Part shown: piece after piece, positions 9,574-18,923 of the stretch | How positions within the stretch are numbered: the stretch's first letter is position 1 | How the letters are laid out: each line of letters opens with the position of its first letter | Source: Paracoccus isoporae | GTDB taxonomy: Bacteria; Pseudomonadota; Alphaproteobacteria; Rhodobacterales; Rhodobacteraceae | NCBI RefSeq assembly: GCF_900101865.1 | Contig: NZ_FNAH01000002.1 | Location: forward strand, 496,001-560,000 | DNA length: 64,000 bases | Direction of reading: 5' to 3' | The notes under the pieces: generated by a model | Seen by the model: the letters and a program-made list of their open reading frames with translations, nothing else | Databases searched by the model: none | Told to the model about the DNA's origin: nothing | Translations under genes and position numbers: made by a program

Positions 9574-10211
9574 CACCGCCCGAGGCCTGGTCGCATCTGC
9601 CGTTCTTCTCCGCCCATTGGCCCGGCTTGCGCGCGCGGCTGCATGGCAGCGATTTCCTGCCCGGTCCGAAGGCGATCTTTCGCGCGCTCGCCATGACCCC
9701 GCCGGACGCCGTGCGCGTGGTGATCCTGGGCCAGGACCCCTATCCGATGCCGGGCCACGCGGACGGGCTGGCTTTTTCGGTCACACCGGACACCGCGCTG
9801 CCGCGATCCTTGAGAAATATCTTCAAGGAGATGGAGGACGACCTTCACGCAACGCCCGGCTGCGGCGATCTGAGCCATTGGGCGCGGCAGGGGGTGCTTC
9901 TCCTGAACAGCTCTCTCTCTGTCCTGCCGGGTCAGGCGGGCAGCCATGCGGGATGGGGCTGGGACCGGCTGGCGCGCGAGGCGGTGGCCGAGGCCCAACG
10001 CCACGGCAGGCTGGCCTTCATCCTCTGGGGCAATCACGCGCAGAAGGCCCTGGCCGGCCTGCCCCGCGACGACGATCTGCTGATCGCCAGCGCCCATCCC
10101 TCGCCGCTCTCGGCGCGGCGCGGGTTTTTCGGCTCGCAACCGTTTTCACGCGTGAATGACTGGCTGCGCGCGCGCGGCGAGGCCGAGATCGACTGGATCG
10201 GCCCGCGCTAG
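9570..10211 (+). CDS. ung: Family 1 uracil-DNA glycosylase
   Basis: This 213-residue uracil-DNA glycosylase removes uracil from DNA, the first step of base-excision repair. The catalytic water-activating motif GQDPYP is at 54-59 and the minor-groove motif HPSPLSA near residue 180; LLLNSSLSV and [12 protein letters not shown] are also typical. The GTG start overlaps the trpD stop. The protein is slightly shorter than the E. coli enzyme. Co-transcription with trp genes is probably an operon accident rather than a functional link. Confidence 0.93.
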   Translation: MTPPEAWSHLPFFSAHWPGLRARLHGSDFLPGPKAIFRALAMTPPDAVRVVILGQDPYPMPGHADGLAFSVTPDTALPRSLRNIFKEMEDDLHATPGCGDLSHWARQGVLLLNSSLSVLPGQAGSHAGWGWDRLAREAVAEAQRHGRLAFILWGNHAQKALAGLPRDDDLLIASAHPSPLSARRGFFGSQPFSRVNDWLRARGEAEIDWIGPR

Positions 10212-10224
10212 CGCAACTTCACGC

Positions 10225-10839
10225 TCAGCCGGGCGCCTTGCCCCCTGGCAGATCCCCGATGAGACGCAGAACGCCATCCACAGCGGCGGCACTGCGCGCC
10301 GCGATCTCGGCCTCGCCGGGGCGGGCCATCTCGCCAATGACGCGGCGAATCTGCCAATCCCCGATCAGCAGCGCCAGCAACCAGCCGGTCATCCGCTCGG
10401 CCTCGCCCGGCGCATCGGCGCAGAGCCGCGCCATCACCCGATCCAGCAGCGGCATCACCTGACCCCGCCCACCCGCCGAGATGGCGGCCCCGAGCCGTCC
10501 CGTGGCATCCGCCGCCGCGGCCCGGTTCAGCAGCACGGCGCGATCCCCGACCAGCATCCGCAACAGCACCGGCGCGGCGGCGCGCAGCGTGGCCTCGGGC
10601 GCGTCCGACCCGCTCAGCGCCGCCGTAAGCATGTCGCGGATCTCGGCCGCATTATCCTCGATCATCTGCGCGAACAGCCCGTCCTTGTCGCCATACCAGC
10701 GATACAGCGTCTCGTTCGACGCGCTCGCGGTCTTCGCCACGCGCAGCATGGACGTGCCGCCATAGCCATGTTCCGCCAGCAGCGCATATGCCGCAGCCGC
10801 AATAGTTTCGTGGCGCTTCTTCCGGTTCTCGTCCCGCAT
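10225..10839 (-). CDS. TetR-family transcriptional regulator
   Basis: The 204-residue form starting MRDENRKKRHETI is preferred over an in-frame ATG 36 bases upstream. An N-terminal TetR helix-turn-helix region is visible (TSMLRVAKTASASNETLYRWYGDKDGLF) and the rest is helical, with the ligand pocket expected there. It is divergent from the DUF1772 membrane gene across an 89-bp spacer that carries a duplicated operator-like site. The inference is autoregulation plus control of the neighbour. The ligand is unknown. Confidence 0.88.
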   Translation of the reverse strand: MRDENRKKRHETIAAAAYALLAEHGYGGTSMLRVAKTASASNETLYRWYGDKDGLFAQMIEDNAAEIRDMLTAALSGSDAPEATLRAAAPVLLRMLVGDRAVLLNRAAAADATGRLGAAISAGGRGQVMPLLDRVMARLCADAPGEAERMTGWLLALLIGDWQIRRVIGEMARPGEAEIAARSAAAVDGVLRLIGDLPGGKAPG

Positions 10840-10867
10840 CGCTGCTCCAGCCCCATCTTGACACAAA

Positions 10868-10911
10868 GCGTACACATAAATACGCCAAACTCAAGACGTA
10901 CACATCAATAC
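10868..10911. promoter_or_regulatory. Paired operator-like direct repeats
   Basis: CGTACACATAAATAC (10869-10883) recurs as CGTACACATCAATAC (10897-10911), 14 of 15 identical and 28 bp apart. The first is centred on an inverted repeat GCGTA-N8-TACGC (10868-10885). Both lie in the divergent TetR/DUF1772 promoter region and are the likely binding sites of the adjacent TetR protein. Confidence 0.6.
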
Positions 10912-10928
10912 AGTAACGGAGTGTCCTC

Positions 10929-11429
10929 ATGCGCAGCCTCACCATCCCGCTGATCTTTCTTTCGCTGCTGCTGAGCGCGGCGATATTCGGGTTTTTCTAC
11001 GCCTGGATCTGCTCCACCATGTGGGGCCTCGACCGGGCCGATCCGCGCACGGCCATCGCGGCGATGCAGGCGATGAATGCGTCGGTCCGCAATGCCGTCT
11101 TCTTTCCGGCGTTCTTCCTGACCCCTCTGGCGCTCGGCGCGGTGGCGCTTCTGCTATGGGGCACACAGCGCGGCCCAGGGCAGTGTTTCGCGGCGGCGGC
11201 GGTGGTCTATCTGCTGGGCGGGCTGATCCTGACCATGGCGGTGAATGTCCCGATGAACGAGGCATTGGCCAGCGTCGCCATCCCCGAGGAGCCCGCGGCG
11301 GCGGCGCGGATCTGGCAGGATTATTCGCGACCCTGGCAAATCTGGAACCAGATCCGCACGGCCGCATCCGGCATCGCGGTCCTGCTGGCGGCTTACGGCA
11401 CCTATCTGCTCGACCGTCACGCGATCTGA
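10929..11429 (+). CDS. DUF1772 membrane protein
   Basis: The 166-residue protein has four predicted membrane segments (about 5-27, 58-78, 84-104, 145-162). The DUF1772 signature VNVPMNEAL followed by WQDYSRPWQIWNQIRT is evident. DUF1772 relatives include fungal anthrone-oxygenase-like proteins, but bacterial members have no established role. ACGGAG precedes the start. Divergence from a TetR regulator suggests inducible expression. Confidence 0.85.
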   Translation: MRSLTIPLIFLSLLLSAAIFGFFYAWICSTMWGLDRADPRTAIAAMQAMNASVRNAVFFPAFFLTPLALGAVALLLWGTQRGPGQCFAAAAVVYLLGGLILTMAVNVPMNEALASVAIPEEPAAAARIWQDYSRPWQIWNQIRTAASGIAVLLAAYGTYLLDRHAI

Positions 11430-11483
11430 CGCGGCGCGCGGCGGGGCTTTCCTCGGGGCACGCGGCGGATTACTCTCCGCGGC

Positions 11484-12272
11484 ATGGATATTCTCGACAA
11501 GATCAAGAGCTACAAGCTCGACGAAATCGCCGCCGCCAAGGCCGCGCGCCCGCAAGCCGCGATCGAGGCCGAGGCGCGGGCCGCGGACCCGCCGCGCGGC
11601 TTTTCGCAGGCGCTGCGCGACAGGGCGCAGGACGGCTATGCGCTGATCGCCGAAATCAAGAAGGCGAGCCCGTCCAAGGGGCTGATCCGCGCCGATTTCG
11701 ACCCGCCCGCCCTCGCCCGCGCCTATGCGGCGGGCGGTGCCGCCTGCCTGTCGGTGCTGACCGATGCGCCTTCCTTTCAGGGCGCGCCCGATTATCTGCG
11801 TGCCGCCCGCGCCGCCTGCGATCTGCCGGTGCTGCGCAAGGATTTTCTCTATGATCCCTATCAGGTGGCCGAGGCGCGCAGTTGGGGCGCCGACTGCATC
11901 CTGATCATCATGGCCTCGGTCGATGACGCGCTTGCCGCCGAGCTGGAAGACGCGACGCATCACTGGGGCATGGACGCGCTGATCGAGGTGCATGATCGCG
12001 CCGAACTCGACCGGGCGTTGCGGCTGAGCTCGCCCCTGATCGGCGTAAACAACCGCAATCTCAAGAGTTTCGAGCTGGATCTTGCCACAACCGAGGCGCT
12101 CGCCCCGGCGCTGCCGCCGGACCGCGAACTGGTCTGCGAAAGCGGGCTGTTCCGCCGCGCCGATCTGGACCGGATGGCGCAGGCGGGTGCGCGGCGCTTC
12201 CTGATCGGGGAGAGCCTGATGCGTCAGCCCGACGTCACCGCCGCCACGCGCGACCTGCTGGGTGCGGCATGA
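11484..12272 (+). CDS. trpC: Indole-3-glycerol-phosphate synthase
   Basis: TrpC (262 residues) is a TIM-barrel enzyme that cyclises carboxyphenylamino-deoxyribulose phosphate to indole-3-glycerol phosphate. Motifs in order are [42 protein letters not shown] and CESGLF. It is monofunctional, with no fused TrpF. It overlaps moaC by ATGA. In related genomes it commonly follows trpD directly; here ung, a TetR gene and a DUF1772 gene intervene. Confidence 0.95.
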   Translation: MDILDKIKSYKLDEIAAAKAARPQAAIEAEARAADPPRGFSQALRDRAQDGYALIAEIKKASPSKGLIRADFDPPALARAYAAGGAACLSVLTDAPSFQGAPDYLRAARAACDLPVLRKDFLYDPYQVAEARSWGADCILIIMASVDDALAAELEDATHHWGMDALIEVHDRAELDRALRLSSPLIGVNNRNLKSFELDLATTEALAPALPPDRELVCESGLFRRADLDRMAQAGARRFLIGESLMRQPDVTAATRDLLGAA

Positions 12273-12739
12273 GCCTGACCCATTTCGACGCCGCGGGCCA
12301 GGCCCATATGGTCGATGTCTCGGACAAGCCCGCCACTGCGCGCGAGGCCGTGGCCGAGGGCTGCGTGGTGATGTCCCCGGAGACGCTGGCCCTGGCACAA
12401 GGCGGCGCGGCCAAGGGCGATGTTCTGGGCGTGGCGCGGCTGGCCGGGATCATGGGGGCGAAGCGCACCGCCGATCTGATCCCGCTGTGCCACCCGCTGC
12501 CGATCACCAGGGTGGCACTCGATCTGGTCGCGGACGAGGCGCTGCCCGGCATCCGCATCACCGCCACGGTCCGCACCTCCGGCCAGACCGGGGTGGAGAT
12601 GGAGGCGCTGACCGCCGTGACCACCGCCTGCCTGACGGTCTATGACATGCTGAAGGCCGCGGAGAAGGGCATGCGCCTCGAAAATATCCGGTTGCTCCGG
12701 AAGAGTGGCGGAAAATCAGGGGATTACGTGGCAGAATGA
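12269..12739 (+). CDS. moaC: Cyclic pyranopterin monophosphate synthase
   Basis: MoaC (156 residues) converts the MoaA product into cyclic pyranopterin monophosphate in molybdenum-cofactor synthesis. Visible motifs are [22 protein letters not shown] and the C-terminal KSGGKSG. It is coupled by 4-bp overlaps to both trpC and moeA. MoaA is not in the window. Confidence 0.95.
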   Translation: MSLTHFDAAGQAHMVDVSDKPATAREAVAEGCVVMSPETLALAQGGAAKGDVLGVARLAGIMGAKRTADLIPLCHPLPITRVALDLVADEALPGIRITATVRTSGQTGVEMEALTAVTTACLTVYDMLKAAEKGMRLENIRLLRKSGGKSGDYVAE

Positions 12740-13911
12740 TCACGGTCGAAGAGGCCCTGTCGCGCGTGCTCGCCCTCGCCCATCCAACGGCCGCAGAGGA
12801 GGTGGCGCTGGCTGACGCGCTCGACCGCGTTCTGGCGGAGCCGATCCGCGCCAGGCTCTCGCAGCCCCCGTTCAATGCCGCGGCGATGGACGGATACGCC
12901 CTTCGGACGGCGGATCTGGCCGATGATCTGACCGTGATCGGAGAGGCCGCCGCCGGCGCGCCCTGGACCGGCCGGCCGACCCCGCGCAGCACCGTGCGGA
13001 TCTTCACCGGCGCGCCGGTGCCCGACGGCTACGACCATGTCGTGATGCAGGAGGATGTGGCGCGCGAGGGCGAGACCATCCGGGTCACCCAGCCGCAGAA
13101 GAACAGCAATATCCGCATGGAAGGATCTGATTTTAAGAGAAATTCCGATTTCGATCCGCAGCGGCCGCTGACCCCGCGCGACCTCGGCCTGATCGCCGCG
13201 ATGAACCACGACCGGGTGCGGGTCCATCGCCGCCCGCGCGTCGCCGTGCTCGCCGGCGGGGATGAATTGGTCGCGCCGGGCACGCCGCTGAAGCCGGGCC
13301 AGATCGTCTGCTCTAATGACATCGCCATTGCCGCGATGGCCCGCCGCGCCGGGGCCGAGGCGCGTTGCCTGCCGATCGCCGCCGATGATGCGGACAGCTT
13401 GCTCGCGCGGTTTTCCGAGGCACAGGGCGCCGATCTGATCGTGACCATCGGCGGCGCATCGGTTGGAGATCACGACCTGATCGGCGCGGTGACGGAGCGG
13501 CTGGGGATGGAGCGGGCCTTCTACAAGGTGGCGATGCGGCCGGGAAAGCCGCTGATCGCCGGCAGGATCGGCAGCAGCGCCATGCTGGGGCTTCCGGGGA
13601 ATCCCGTGTCTTCAATCGTTTGCGCGGAACTCTTCATGCGGCCGCTGCTGCGCGCCATGCAGGGGCTCGCGGCTGACCAAAAGCTGCGTCGTGCGATTCT
13701 GGGCCGCGACATCGCCGCGGAGGGCAAGCGCCAGCATTATCTGCGCGCCCGGCTTTCCGTCGAGGATGGCGAGGAGGTGGTCACCCCCTTCGACAGCCAG
13801 GATTCCGCCCGGCTTGGCCTGTTGGCGCAGGCGGATGCGCTGATGGTTCGCCCGGCCGGTGATCCGGCGCGGTATCGCGGGGACCAGGTCTCGTTCCTGC
13901 CCCTGTCTTAA
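12736..13911 (+). CDS. moeA: Molybdopterin molybdenumtransferase
   Basis: MoeA (391 residues) inserts molybdate into adenylylated molybdopterin. It shows [21 protein letters not shown], the MoCF-type core ([11 protein letters not shown]) and LPGNPVSS. The length is normal. It ends the trpC-moaC-moeA unit; lexA follows after 92 bp with its own promoter. Confidence 0.95.
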   Translation: MITVEEALSRVLALAHPTAAEEVALADALDRVLAEPIRARLSQPPFNAAAMDGYALRTADLADDLTVIGEAAAGAPWTGRPTPRSTVRIFTGAPVPDGYDHVVMQEDVAREGETIRVTQPQKNSNIRMEGSDFKRNSDFDPQRPLTPRDLGLIAAMNHDRVRVHRRPRVAVLAGGDELVAPGTPLKPGQIVCSNDIAIAAMARRAGAEARCLPIAADDADSLLARFSEAQGADLIVTIGGASVGDHDLIGAVTERLGMERAFYKVAMRPGKPLIAGRIGSSAMLGLPGNPVSSIVCAELFMRPLLRAMQGLAADQKLRRAILGRDIAAEGKRQHYLRARLSVEDGEEVVTPFDSQDSARLGLLAQADALMVRPAGDPARYRGDQVSFLPLS

Positions 13912-13966
13912 CGGTTTATTCATCGCCGGGCTGACAATCTGTTGACGCAAAAGCGAAACCATGCCA

Positions 13967-13981
13967 GAACATTTACCGAAC
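13967..13981. promoter_or_regulatory. LexA (SOS) box of lexA
   Basis: GAAC-ATTTACC-GAAC is an exact GAAC-N7-GAAC, the complement of the GTTC-N7-GTTC LexA site known for Rhodobacter-type alphaproteobacteria. It lies 22 bp upstream of the chosen lexA start and touches a more upstream ATG (13983), which argues against that ATG being the start. It implies autoregulation. Confidence 0.85.
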
Positions 13982-14003
13982 GATGGTGCAACGGGTCCGG
14001 AAC

Positions 14004-14702
14004 ATGCTGACCAAGAAACAGATCGAATTGCTCGACTTCATCCAGAAACGCATGGCGCGGGACGGTGTGCCACCCTCGTTTGACGAGATGAAGATTGCCC
14101 TCGATCTGCGGTCGAAATCCGGCATTCACCGGCTGGTCACGGCGCTTGAGGAACGGGGATTCATCCGGCGTCTGCCGCATCGCGCGCGGGCGCTTGAGAT
14201 CCTGCGCCTGCCCGATGCCCTGGCGAAATCGGCGCCCGGCTTCACCCCCCAGGTGATCGACGGCGATCGCAAGGCGCCTGCTGCCCCCCCGCGCGGGGCG
14301 ATGCCCGTCAATGCCGCCGCCACGGAACTGCCGGTCATGGGGCGGATCGCGGCGGGTGTCCCGATCGAGGCGATTTCCGAGGTCTCGCACCATATCGCCG
14401 TGCCGGGCACCATGCTGAAGGGCAGCGACTCCCACTATGCGCTCGAGGTGAAGGGCGATTCGATGATCGAGGCGGGGATCAATGACGGCGACGTCGTCGT
14501 GATCCGCGAACAGGATGCGGCGCAGAACGGGGATATCGTCGTGGCGCTCGTCGAAGGGCACGAGGCGACGCTGAAATATTACCGTCGCAAGGGCGCGATG
14601 ATTGCGCTCGAGGCCGCGAATCCCGCCTATGAGACACGTGTTCTGCCCGAAGGGAAGGTGCAGGTTCAGGGCCGTCTGGTCGGGCTGATCCGCAGCTACT
14701 GA
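14004..14702 (+). CDS. lexA: LexA repressor
   Basis: LexA (232 residues) represses SOS genes and cleaves itself with RecA-ssDNA. The N-terminal winged helix starts [13 protein letters not shown]; the auto-cleavage Ala-Gly is in [11 protein letters not shown]; the catalytic Ser is in KGDSMIEAG and the Lys in [10 protein letters not shown]. The linker is long, as in alphaproteobacteria. The start at 14004 leaves the SOS box intact upstream. The family is certain; the start is likely. Confidence 0.95.
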   Translation: MLTKKQIELLDFIQKRMARDGVPPSFDEMKIALDLRSKSGIHRLVTALEERGFIRRLPHRARALEILRLPDALAKSAPGFTPQVIDGDRKAPAAPPRGAMPVNAAATELPVMGRIAAGVPIEAISEVSHHIAVPGTMLKGSDSHYALEVKGDSMIEAGINDGDVVVIREQDAAQNGDIVVALVEGHEATLKYYRRKGAMIALEAANPAYETRVLPEGKVQVQGRLVGLIRSY

Positions 14703-14913
14703 GCCGGACGGGTTGCCTGCTGCCGACCATGAAACGGCCGCAGGGTCCGGTGTCGGGCGTGCTGCCTTGGCAATTTTCGGTCATGTCGCCTTGGCGGCAG
14801 TCACCATGCGGCTCGGTCGGCCGCCGCCAGTCTCGCCACCACTACCGGCACTGTCCGGACCTCAGCTGGGTGTGCCGCCCAACAGGCTCTGCCGTCTGCC
14901 CAACGCCAAGCCA

Positions 14914-14973
14914 GCCGTCTGAAAGGTCGCCGTCTGAAAGGTCGCCGTCTGACCGGCCGCCGTCTCCGCGGCC
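14914..14973. repeat. Four tandem 15-bp repeats
   Basis: GCCGTCTGAAAGGTC is repeated exactly at 14914 and 14929, then degenerates at 14944 (GCCGTCTGACCGGCC) and 14959 (GCCGTCTCCGCGGCC). The array fills the end of the convergent lexA/tlyC spacer and stops at the tlyC stop codon. No other feature is seen in 14703-14913. Confidence 0.85.
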
Positions 14974-15890
14974 TACTCCGCCGAAATCGACGGCAGGCGC
15001 AGCCGGACCCGCTTGATGCGACGGGGATCGGCGTCAACCACCTCGAATTCGGCGCCGGATTCATGCGGGATCACCTCGCCGCGCACCGGAACCCGTCCGG
15101 TCAGCATGAAGATCAACCCGCCAAGCGTGTCGATATCGTCCTCGTCCTCGCCCGGCGCCAGGCGCAGACCGGTTTCCTGCTCCAACTCGTCCAGGGGCGC
15201 GCGGGCCTGCACCAGCCATTGGCCGGGCTTCTCGGACAGCCACAGCCCGCCCTCCGCCTCGTCATGCTCGTCCTCGATCTCCCCGATGACTTGCTCGATC
15301 AGGTCTTCGATGGTGACGAGACCGTCCACCCCGCCATATTCGTCGATCACCAGGGCCATGTGGATGCGGTCCTTCTGCATCTGCTGCAGCAGCACCCCGA
15401 TCGGCATGGATGGCGGCACATAGAGCAGCGGCCGCAGCATCGGGCGCAGAGAGAACTTGCCGCTCGGCTTGGAGCCGAAGCCGTGTTTCAGCGCCAGGTC
15501 CTTGAGATGCACCAGCCCGAGCGGGCTGTCCAGCGTCCCCCGGAACACCGGAATGCGCGAGAACCCGTGTTCGCGGAACATCTCGACTAGCTCGTCCAGC
15601 GTGGCATTGACGGGCGCGGCCACGATCTCGACCTTGGGAATCGCCACGTCATCCACACGCATCCGGCGCAGATTGACCATGCCCGGCACGGCGGGCTGCG
15701 GCGCGCGATGCTCCTCGGCGATCTCGGGCAGTTCCTCGCCGCCCCCGAACGCCCCGAAGAGGCGGCCGAAAAACGTGCCCCGCGCGCTCGGCGTCTCGCC
15801 GTCCTCGCCGCCGGCCGCGTCGGGCCACCCGGCCGGGTCGGCCGCCGGATCGGCCACGGGGCCGGGACTTCGGGACGGGTCGCTGTTCAT
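14973..15890 (-). CDS. CorC/TlyC-like CBS-domain protein
   Basis: The 305-residue protein lacks membrane segments. After a Pro/Ala/Gly-rich N-terminus it carries two CBS motifs (about 85-205, with DDVAIPKVEIVA and VIDEYGGVDGLVTIEDLIEQVIGEI) and a C-terminal CorC/HlyC transporter-associated domain. Proteins of this type are annotated as hemolysin C or as CorC, linked to Mg/Co efflux. The start overlaps the stop of ybeY (ATGA). The phoH-ybeY-corC order is widely conserved. Confidence 0.9.
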   Translation of the reverse strand: MNSDPSRSPGPVADPAADPAGWPDAAGGEDGETPSARGTFFGRLFGAFGGGEELPEIAEEHRAPQPAVPGMVNLRRMRVDDVAIPKVEIVAAPVNATLDELVEMFREHGFSRIPVFRGTLDSPLGLVHLKDLALKHGFGSKPSGKFSLRPMLRPLLYVPPSMPIGVLLQQMQKDRIHMALVIDEYGGVDGLVTIEDLIEQVIGEIEDEHDEAEGGLWLSEKPGQWLVQARAPLDELEQETGLRLAPGEDEDDIDTLGGLIFMLTGRVPVRGEVIPHESGAEFEVVDADPRRIKRVRLRLPSISAE

Positions 15891-16375
15891 GTCACCTTCT
15901 CCTGATAAGGGTCGTCTATGCCGAGCGTCATCAGGATGGAACGCTCCGCGGCCTCCATGGTTTCGGCGTCCTTGTCATCCAGATGGTCATACCCCGCCAG
16001 ATGCAGCATCGCATGAACCAGCAGATGGGTCACATGCGCGTCGAACGCCTTTCCCTGCGCCTCGGCCTCGCGCCGGCAGGTGTCATAGGAAATGGCGATA
16101 TCGCCAAGCTCGTCCCCGGGCGGGCGCGGCGGATGGGCGCCGGGGGCGCGCGCGACATGTTCCGCCGCCGGCCAGGACAGCACGTTCGTCGGTGTCGGCT
16201 TGTCGCGGAAATCGGCGTTCAGCGCCGCGATGCGGGCGTCGTCGCAGCCCATCACGCAGAGATCGGCCTCCATGTCGAGCCAGGCCAGCACCGCGGCACC
16301 CGCCTTTCGTGAGAGCACCGCCAGCCCTGCGTCGTCCCAGCGGTCATCCTCGACAACCACGTCGATCTCAGCCAT
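15887..16375 (-). CDS. ybeY: Endoribonuclease YbeY
   Basis: YbeY (162 residues) is a metal-dependent endoribonuclease in 16S rRNA 3' maturation and ribosome quality control. The zinc motif H-x3-H-x5-H is in HAMLHLAGYDH, with NVLSWP upstream. The start at 16375 (MAEIDVVVED) fits the family; a longer frame would intrude 213 bp into phoH. It overlaps phoH by 8 bp and the CBS gene by 4 bp. Confidence 0.95.
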   Translation of the reverse strand: MAEIDVVVEDDRWDDAGLAVLSRKAGAAVLAWLDMEADLCVMGCDDARIAALNADFRDKPTPTNVLSWPAAEHVARAPGAHPPRPPGDELGDIAISYDTCRREAEAQGKAFDAHVTHLLVHAMLHLAGYDHLDDKDAETMEAAERSILMTLGIDDPYQEKVT

Positions 16376-17480
16376 TGCCGCGATCCTGCCGCCCCGACGA
16401 CCCCGGCGCACGGCGCGGCGCATAGCCGCCACGGGCCGGATCGTCGCCCCGGGCGAGCGCATCCGCATCGGCGGCGTCATAGGCCTCGATGATCCGCGCG
16501 ACGAGATGGTGGCGCACCACGTCCTTGGCGGTGAAGTAGTTGAAGCTGATCCCCTTGACCCCGGCCAGGATCTTCTCGGCATCGACAAGCCCCGATTGCG
16601 TCCCGCGCGGCAGGTCGATCTGGGACCGGTCGCCGGTGATGACCATGCGCGAGCCCTCGCCCAGACGGGTCAGGAACATCTTCATCTGCATGGTCGAGGC
16701 GTTCTGCGCCTCGTCCAGAACCACGAACGCATTCGACAATGTGCGGCCGCGCATGAAGGCCAGCGGCGCGATCTCGATGCGCTTCTCCTCCATCAGCTTG
16801 GCGAGCTGCTTGCCGGGCAGGAAATCATTCAGCGCGTCATAGAGCGGCTGCATGTAAGGATCGACCTTTTCCTTCATGTCGCCCGGCAGGAACCCCAGCC
16901 GCTCCCCCGCCTCGACGGCCGGGCGCGACAGGATGATCCGGTCCACATGGCCGCCAATCAGCATGGTGACGCCCGCCGCCACGGCCAGATAGGTCTTGCC
17001 TGTGCCCGCCGGCCCGATCCCGAAGGCCATTTCATTCGCGAACAGGTTGCGGACGTAATCCTTCTGCGCATCGGTGCGCGGCTCGACCGTCTTCTTGCGG
17101 GTGCGCAGCTCGATCGGGCCGGAGCCGAACATCTCCAACTGCTCATCGGGCGAAAGCGAGGCGGGCTCTGCCTCCGGCCCCATGCGCAGCGCCGCGTCAA
17201 TCTCTGCCGCGCCGACCGGGCGGCCCTGTTCCAGACGGGCATAAAGCGCGCGCAGCAACTGCGCCGCATCCGCCTGCGCCTGGCTTTCGCCCACCACCGC
17301 CAGCAGATTGCCCCGGCGCAGCACATGCACGCTCAGCGCGGATTCGATCTGCTGGAGATGCGCATCGGCCGGGCCGCACAGCTCGATCAGCAACCGGTTA
17401 TCGGGGAATTCGAGCAGTGTCTCGCCCTGGCTGGCGGCAGATTGCGCGGCGGGGTCGGGTGCGGTCGGCGTCAGGCCCAA
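16368..17480 (-). CDS. PhoH-family ATPase
   Basis: This PhoH-like P-loop ATPase belongs to the group next to ybeY in many bacteria and is implicated in RNA metabolism. Walker A is GPAGTGKT and Walker B is VVLDEAQN; the family block ETLLEFPDNRLLIELCG is near the N-terminus. No ATG suits the start: a TTG at 17480 with GGAG six bases upstream gives about 370 residues and is preferred. The frame is open to an ATG at 17636 (422 residues), which would overlap the end of alr; GTGs at 17567 and 17534 are alternatives. Confidence 0.9.
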   Translation of the reverse strand: MGLTPTAPDPAAQSAASQGETLLEFPDNRLLIELCGPADAHLQQIESALSVHVLRRGNLLAVVGESQAQADAAQLLRALYARLEQGRPVGAAEIDAALRMGPEAEPASLSPDEQLEMFGSGPIELRTRKKTVEPRTDAQKDYVRNLFANEMAFGIGPAGTGKTYLAVAAGVTMLIGGHVDRIILSRPAVEAGERLGFLPGDMKEKVDPYMQPLYDALNDFLPGKQLAKLMEEKRIEIAPLAFMRGRTLSNAFVVLDEAQNASTMQMKMFLTRLGEGSRMVITGDRSQIDLPRGTQSGLVDAEKILAGVKGISFNYFTAKDVVRHHLVARIIEAYDAADADALARGDDPARGGYAPRRAPGSSGRQDRGNG

Positions 17481-17607
17481 GGAGGTCTCCGGTTTGTGCT
17501 GTTGCCCATGGTGGGGCGCGCAAGGGGATTCCACAAGAGGCCGCGCGAATTTCCGCGCCGCTGTCACGGAAACTTCACCTTTCGGAGCTGGCACAGGCCC
17601 ACGCGGG

Positions 17608-18636
17608 TCAGACGATCTCGCGCGGGTAGCGGCCACCGAGCGAGGTCAGGATCTCGTAGCCGATCGTGTTGATCGCAGCGGCCACGTCATCGACGGTCTG
17701 CACCGGCGAGATCAGGTCGAGCGCCTCGGGCACCTCCTCCAGCCCGGAGACATCGGCGGTGATCAGATCCATGGAGACCCGCCCCAGCACCGGGCAGCGT
17801 TGCGTGCCGGCCAGCAGGTCGATGCGCGCCGCCTGCCCGTCCGATGACAGCGCCCGGTGGATGCCGTCGGCATAGCCCGCCGCCACCGTCGCCACGCGGG
17901 TCGTTTTCGTCGCCGTCCAGGTATTGCCGTAGCCCACGCTCTCGCCCTCCAGCACCTCGCGGGTCTGGATCACCGGCAGCGACAGGCGCACCACAGGGCG
18001 TGCATCCGCGAAGGGCAGACCGCCATAGATGCCGATCCCGGCGCGGGTCATTTCGAAATGATACTCCGGCCCAAGCAGGATGCCTCCGGTTGCCGCCAGG
18101 CTGCGCGGCACGTCGATGCCGTCGGTCATCTCGCGGAAGGCGGTAAGCTGGCGGCGGTTCATCGGGTGGTCCGGCTCATCCGCGCAGGCGAGATGCGACA
18201 TGACCAGCACCGGGCGCTGCGACAGCGCCTCATCGCGGATCGCGGCCCATTCGCCCGGCTCCATGCCCAGCCGGTTCATGCCGGTGTCAAGCTGGATGCC
18301 GAAGGGTCGGCCCGGCCGCATGGCGCGGTCGCGAAAGAACTGCTCGGCGCTGTTCAGCATCGGGATGGCGTCACCGGGATCGCTGCCCGCCATGTGGCCC
18401 GACAGCACGAAGATCCGCGCGTCGCCACCCACAGCCGCGCGCACCGGCGCGACCTCGCGCGTCAGGGCCACGAAGAAATCCCGCGCTCCCGCCGCGGCCA
18501 GGGCGGAGGCCACGACATCCGCCCCCAGCCCGTAGCCATTGGCCTTCACCACCGCCGCCGCCCGCGCTGACGGCGCGCGCTGCGCGAGCGCACGGTAATT
18601 CGCCTGGAGCGCGGCAAGATCGATCCGAAGTCCCAT
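17608..18636 (-). CDS. alr: Alanine racemase
   Basis: The 342-residue PLP enzyme interconverts L- and D-alanine for peptidoglycan. The PLP Lys31 is in [10 protein letters not shown] and the second catalytic Tyr is in [19 protein letters not shown] is also typical. The start at 18636 ([17 protein letters not shown]) matches the family, and the longer upstream frame is not coding-like. It is the first gene of the minus-strand group leading to phoH-ybeY. The 287-bp spacer upstream, before the divergent gene at 18924, shows no further gene. Confidence 0.94.
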   Translation of the reverse strand: MGLRIDLAALQANYRALAQRAPSARAAAVVKANGYGLGADVVASALAAAGARDFFVALTREVAPVRAAVGGDARIFVLSGHMAGSDPGDAIPMLNSAEQFFRDRAMRPGRPFGIQLDTGMNRLGMEPGEWAAIRDEALSQRPVLVMSHLACADEPDHPMNRRQLTAFREMTDGIDVPRSLAATGGILLGPEYHFEMTRAGIGIYGGLPFADARPVVRLSLPVIQTREVLEGESVGYGNTWTATKTTRVATVAAGYADGIHRALSSDGQAARIDLLAGTQRCPVLGRVSMDLITADVSGLEEVPEALDLISPVQTVDDVAAAINTIGYEILTSLGGRYPREIV

Positions 18637-18923
18637 GCTCGCGCCATTGCGCGGACGGGAAGAAAGGTCAAGAAAATTCGCCGGTTTCGCCTCTGTCCAT
18701 CCGCCGCATCCCGGTCCGATCCTGGCCGGCTCACATATGCTGCGCTTATGACGGTGTGCAGGTGACGCTGCGTCACACGCGGCGATCCGCACCAGGCCGA
18801 TGATCCGTTCAGCCAAGGCTTGAATCGGAAGGTGGCGCGGATTAGGCGGGGCGTGACGGTGCCGCGCCGTCTGCCGCAGCCACGCCGCGGCATCTGCGAA
18901 GGTAATTATACGGTTTCAATTCG

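Noticed and set aside
13983..14003. Upstream ATG of lexA as the true start
   Set aside because: It abuts the SOS box, lacks a Shine-Dalgarno and adds seven residues not typical of LexA.
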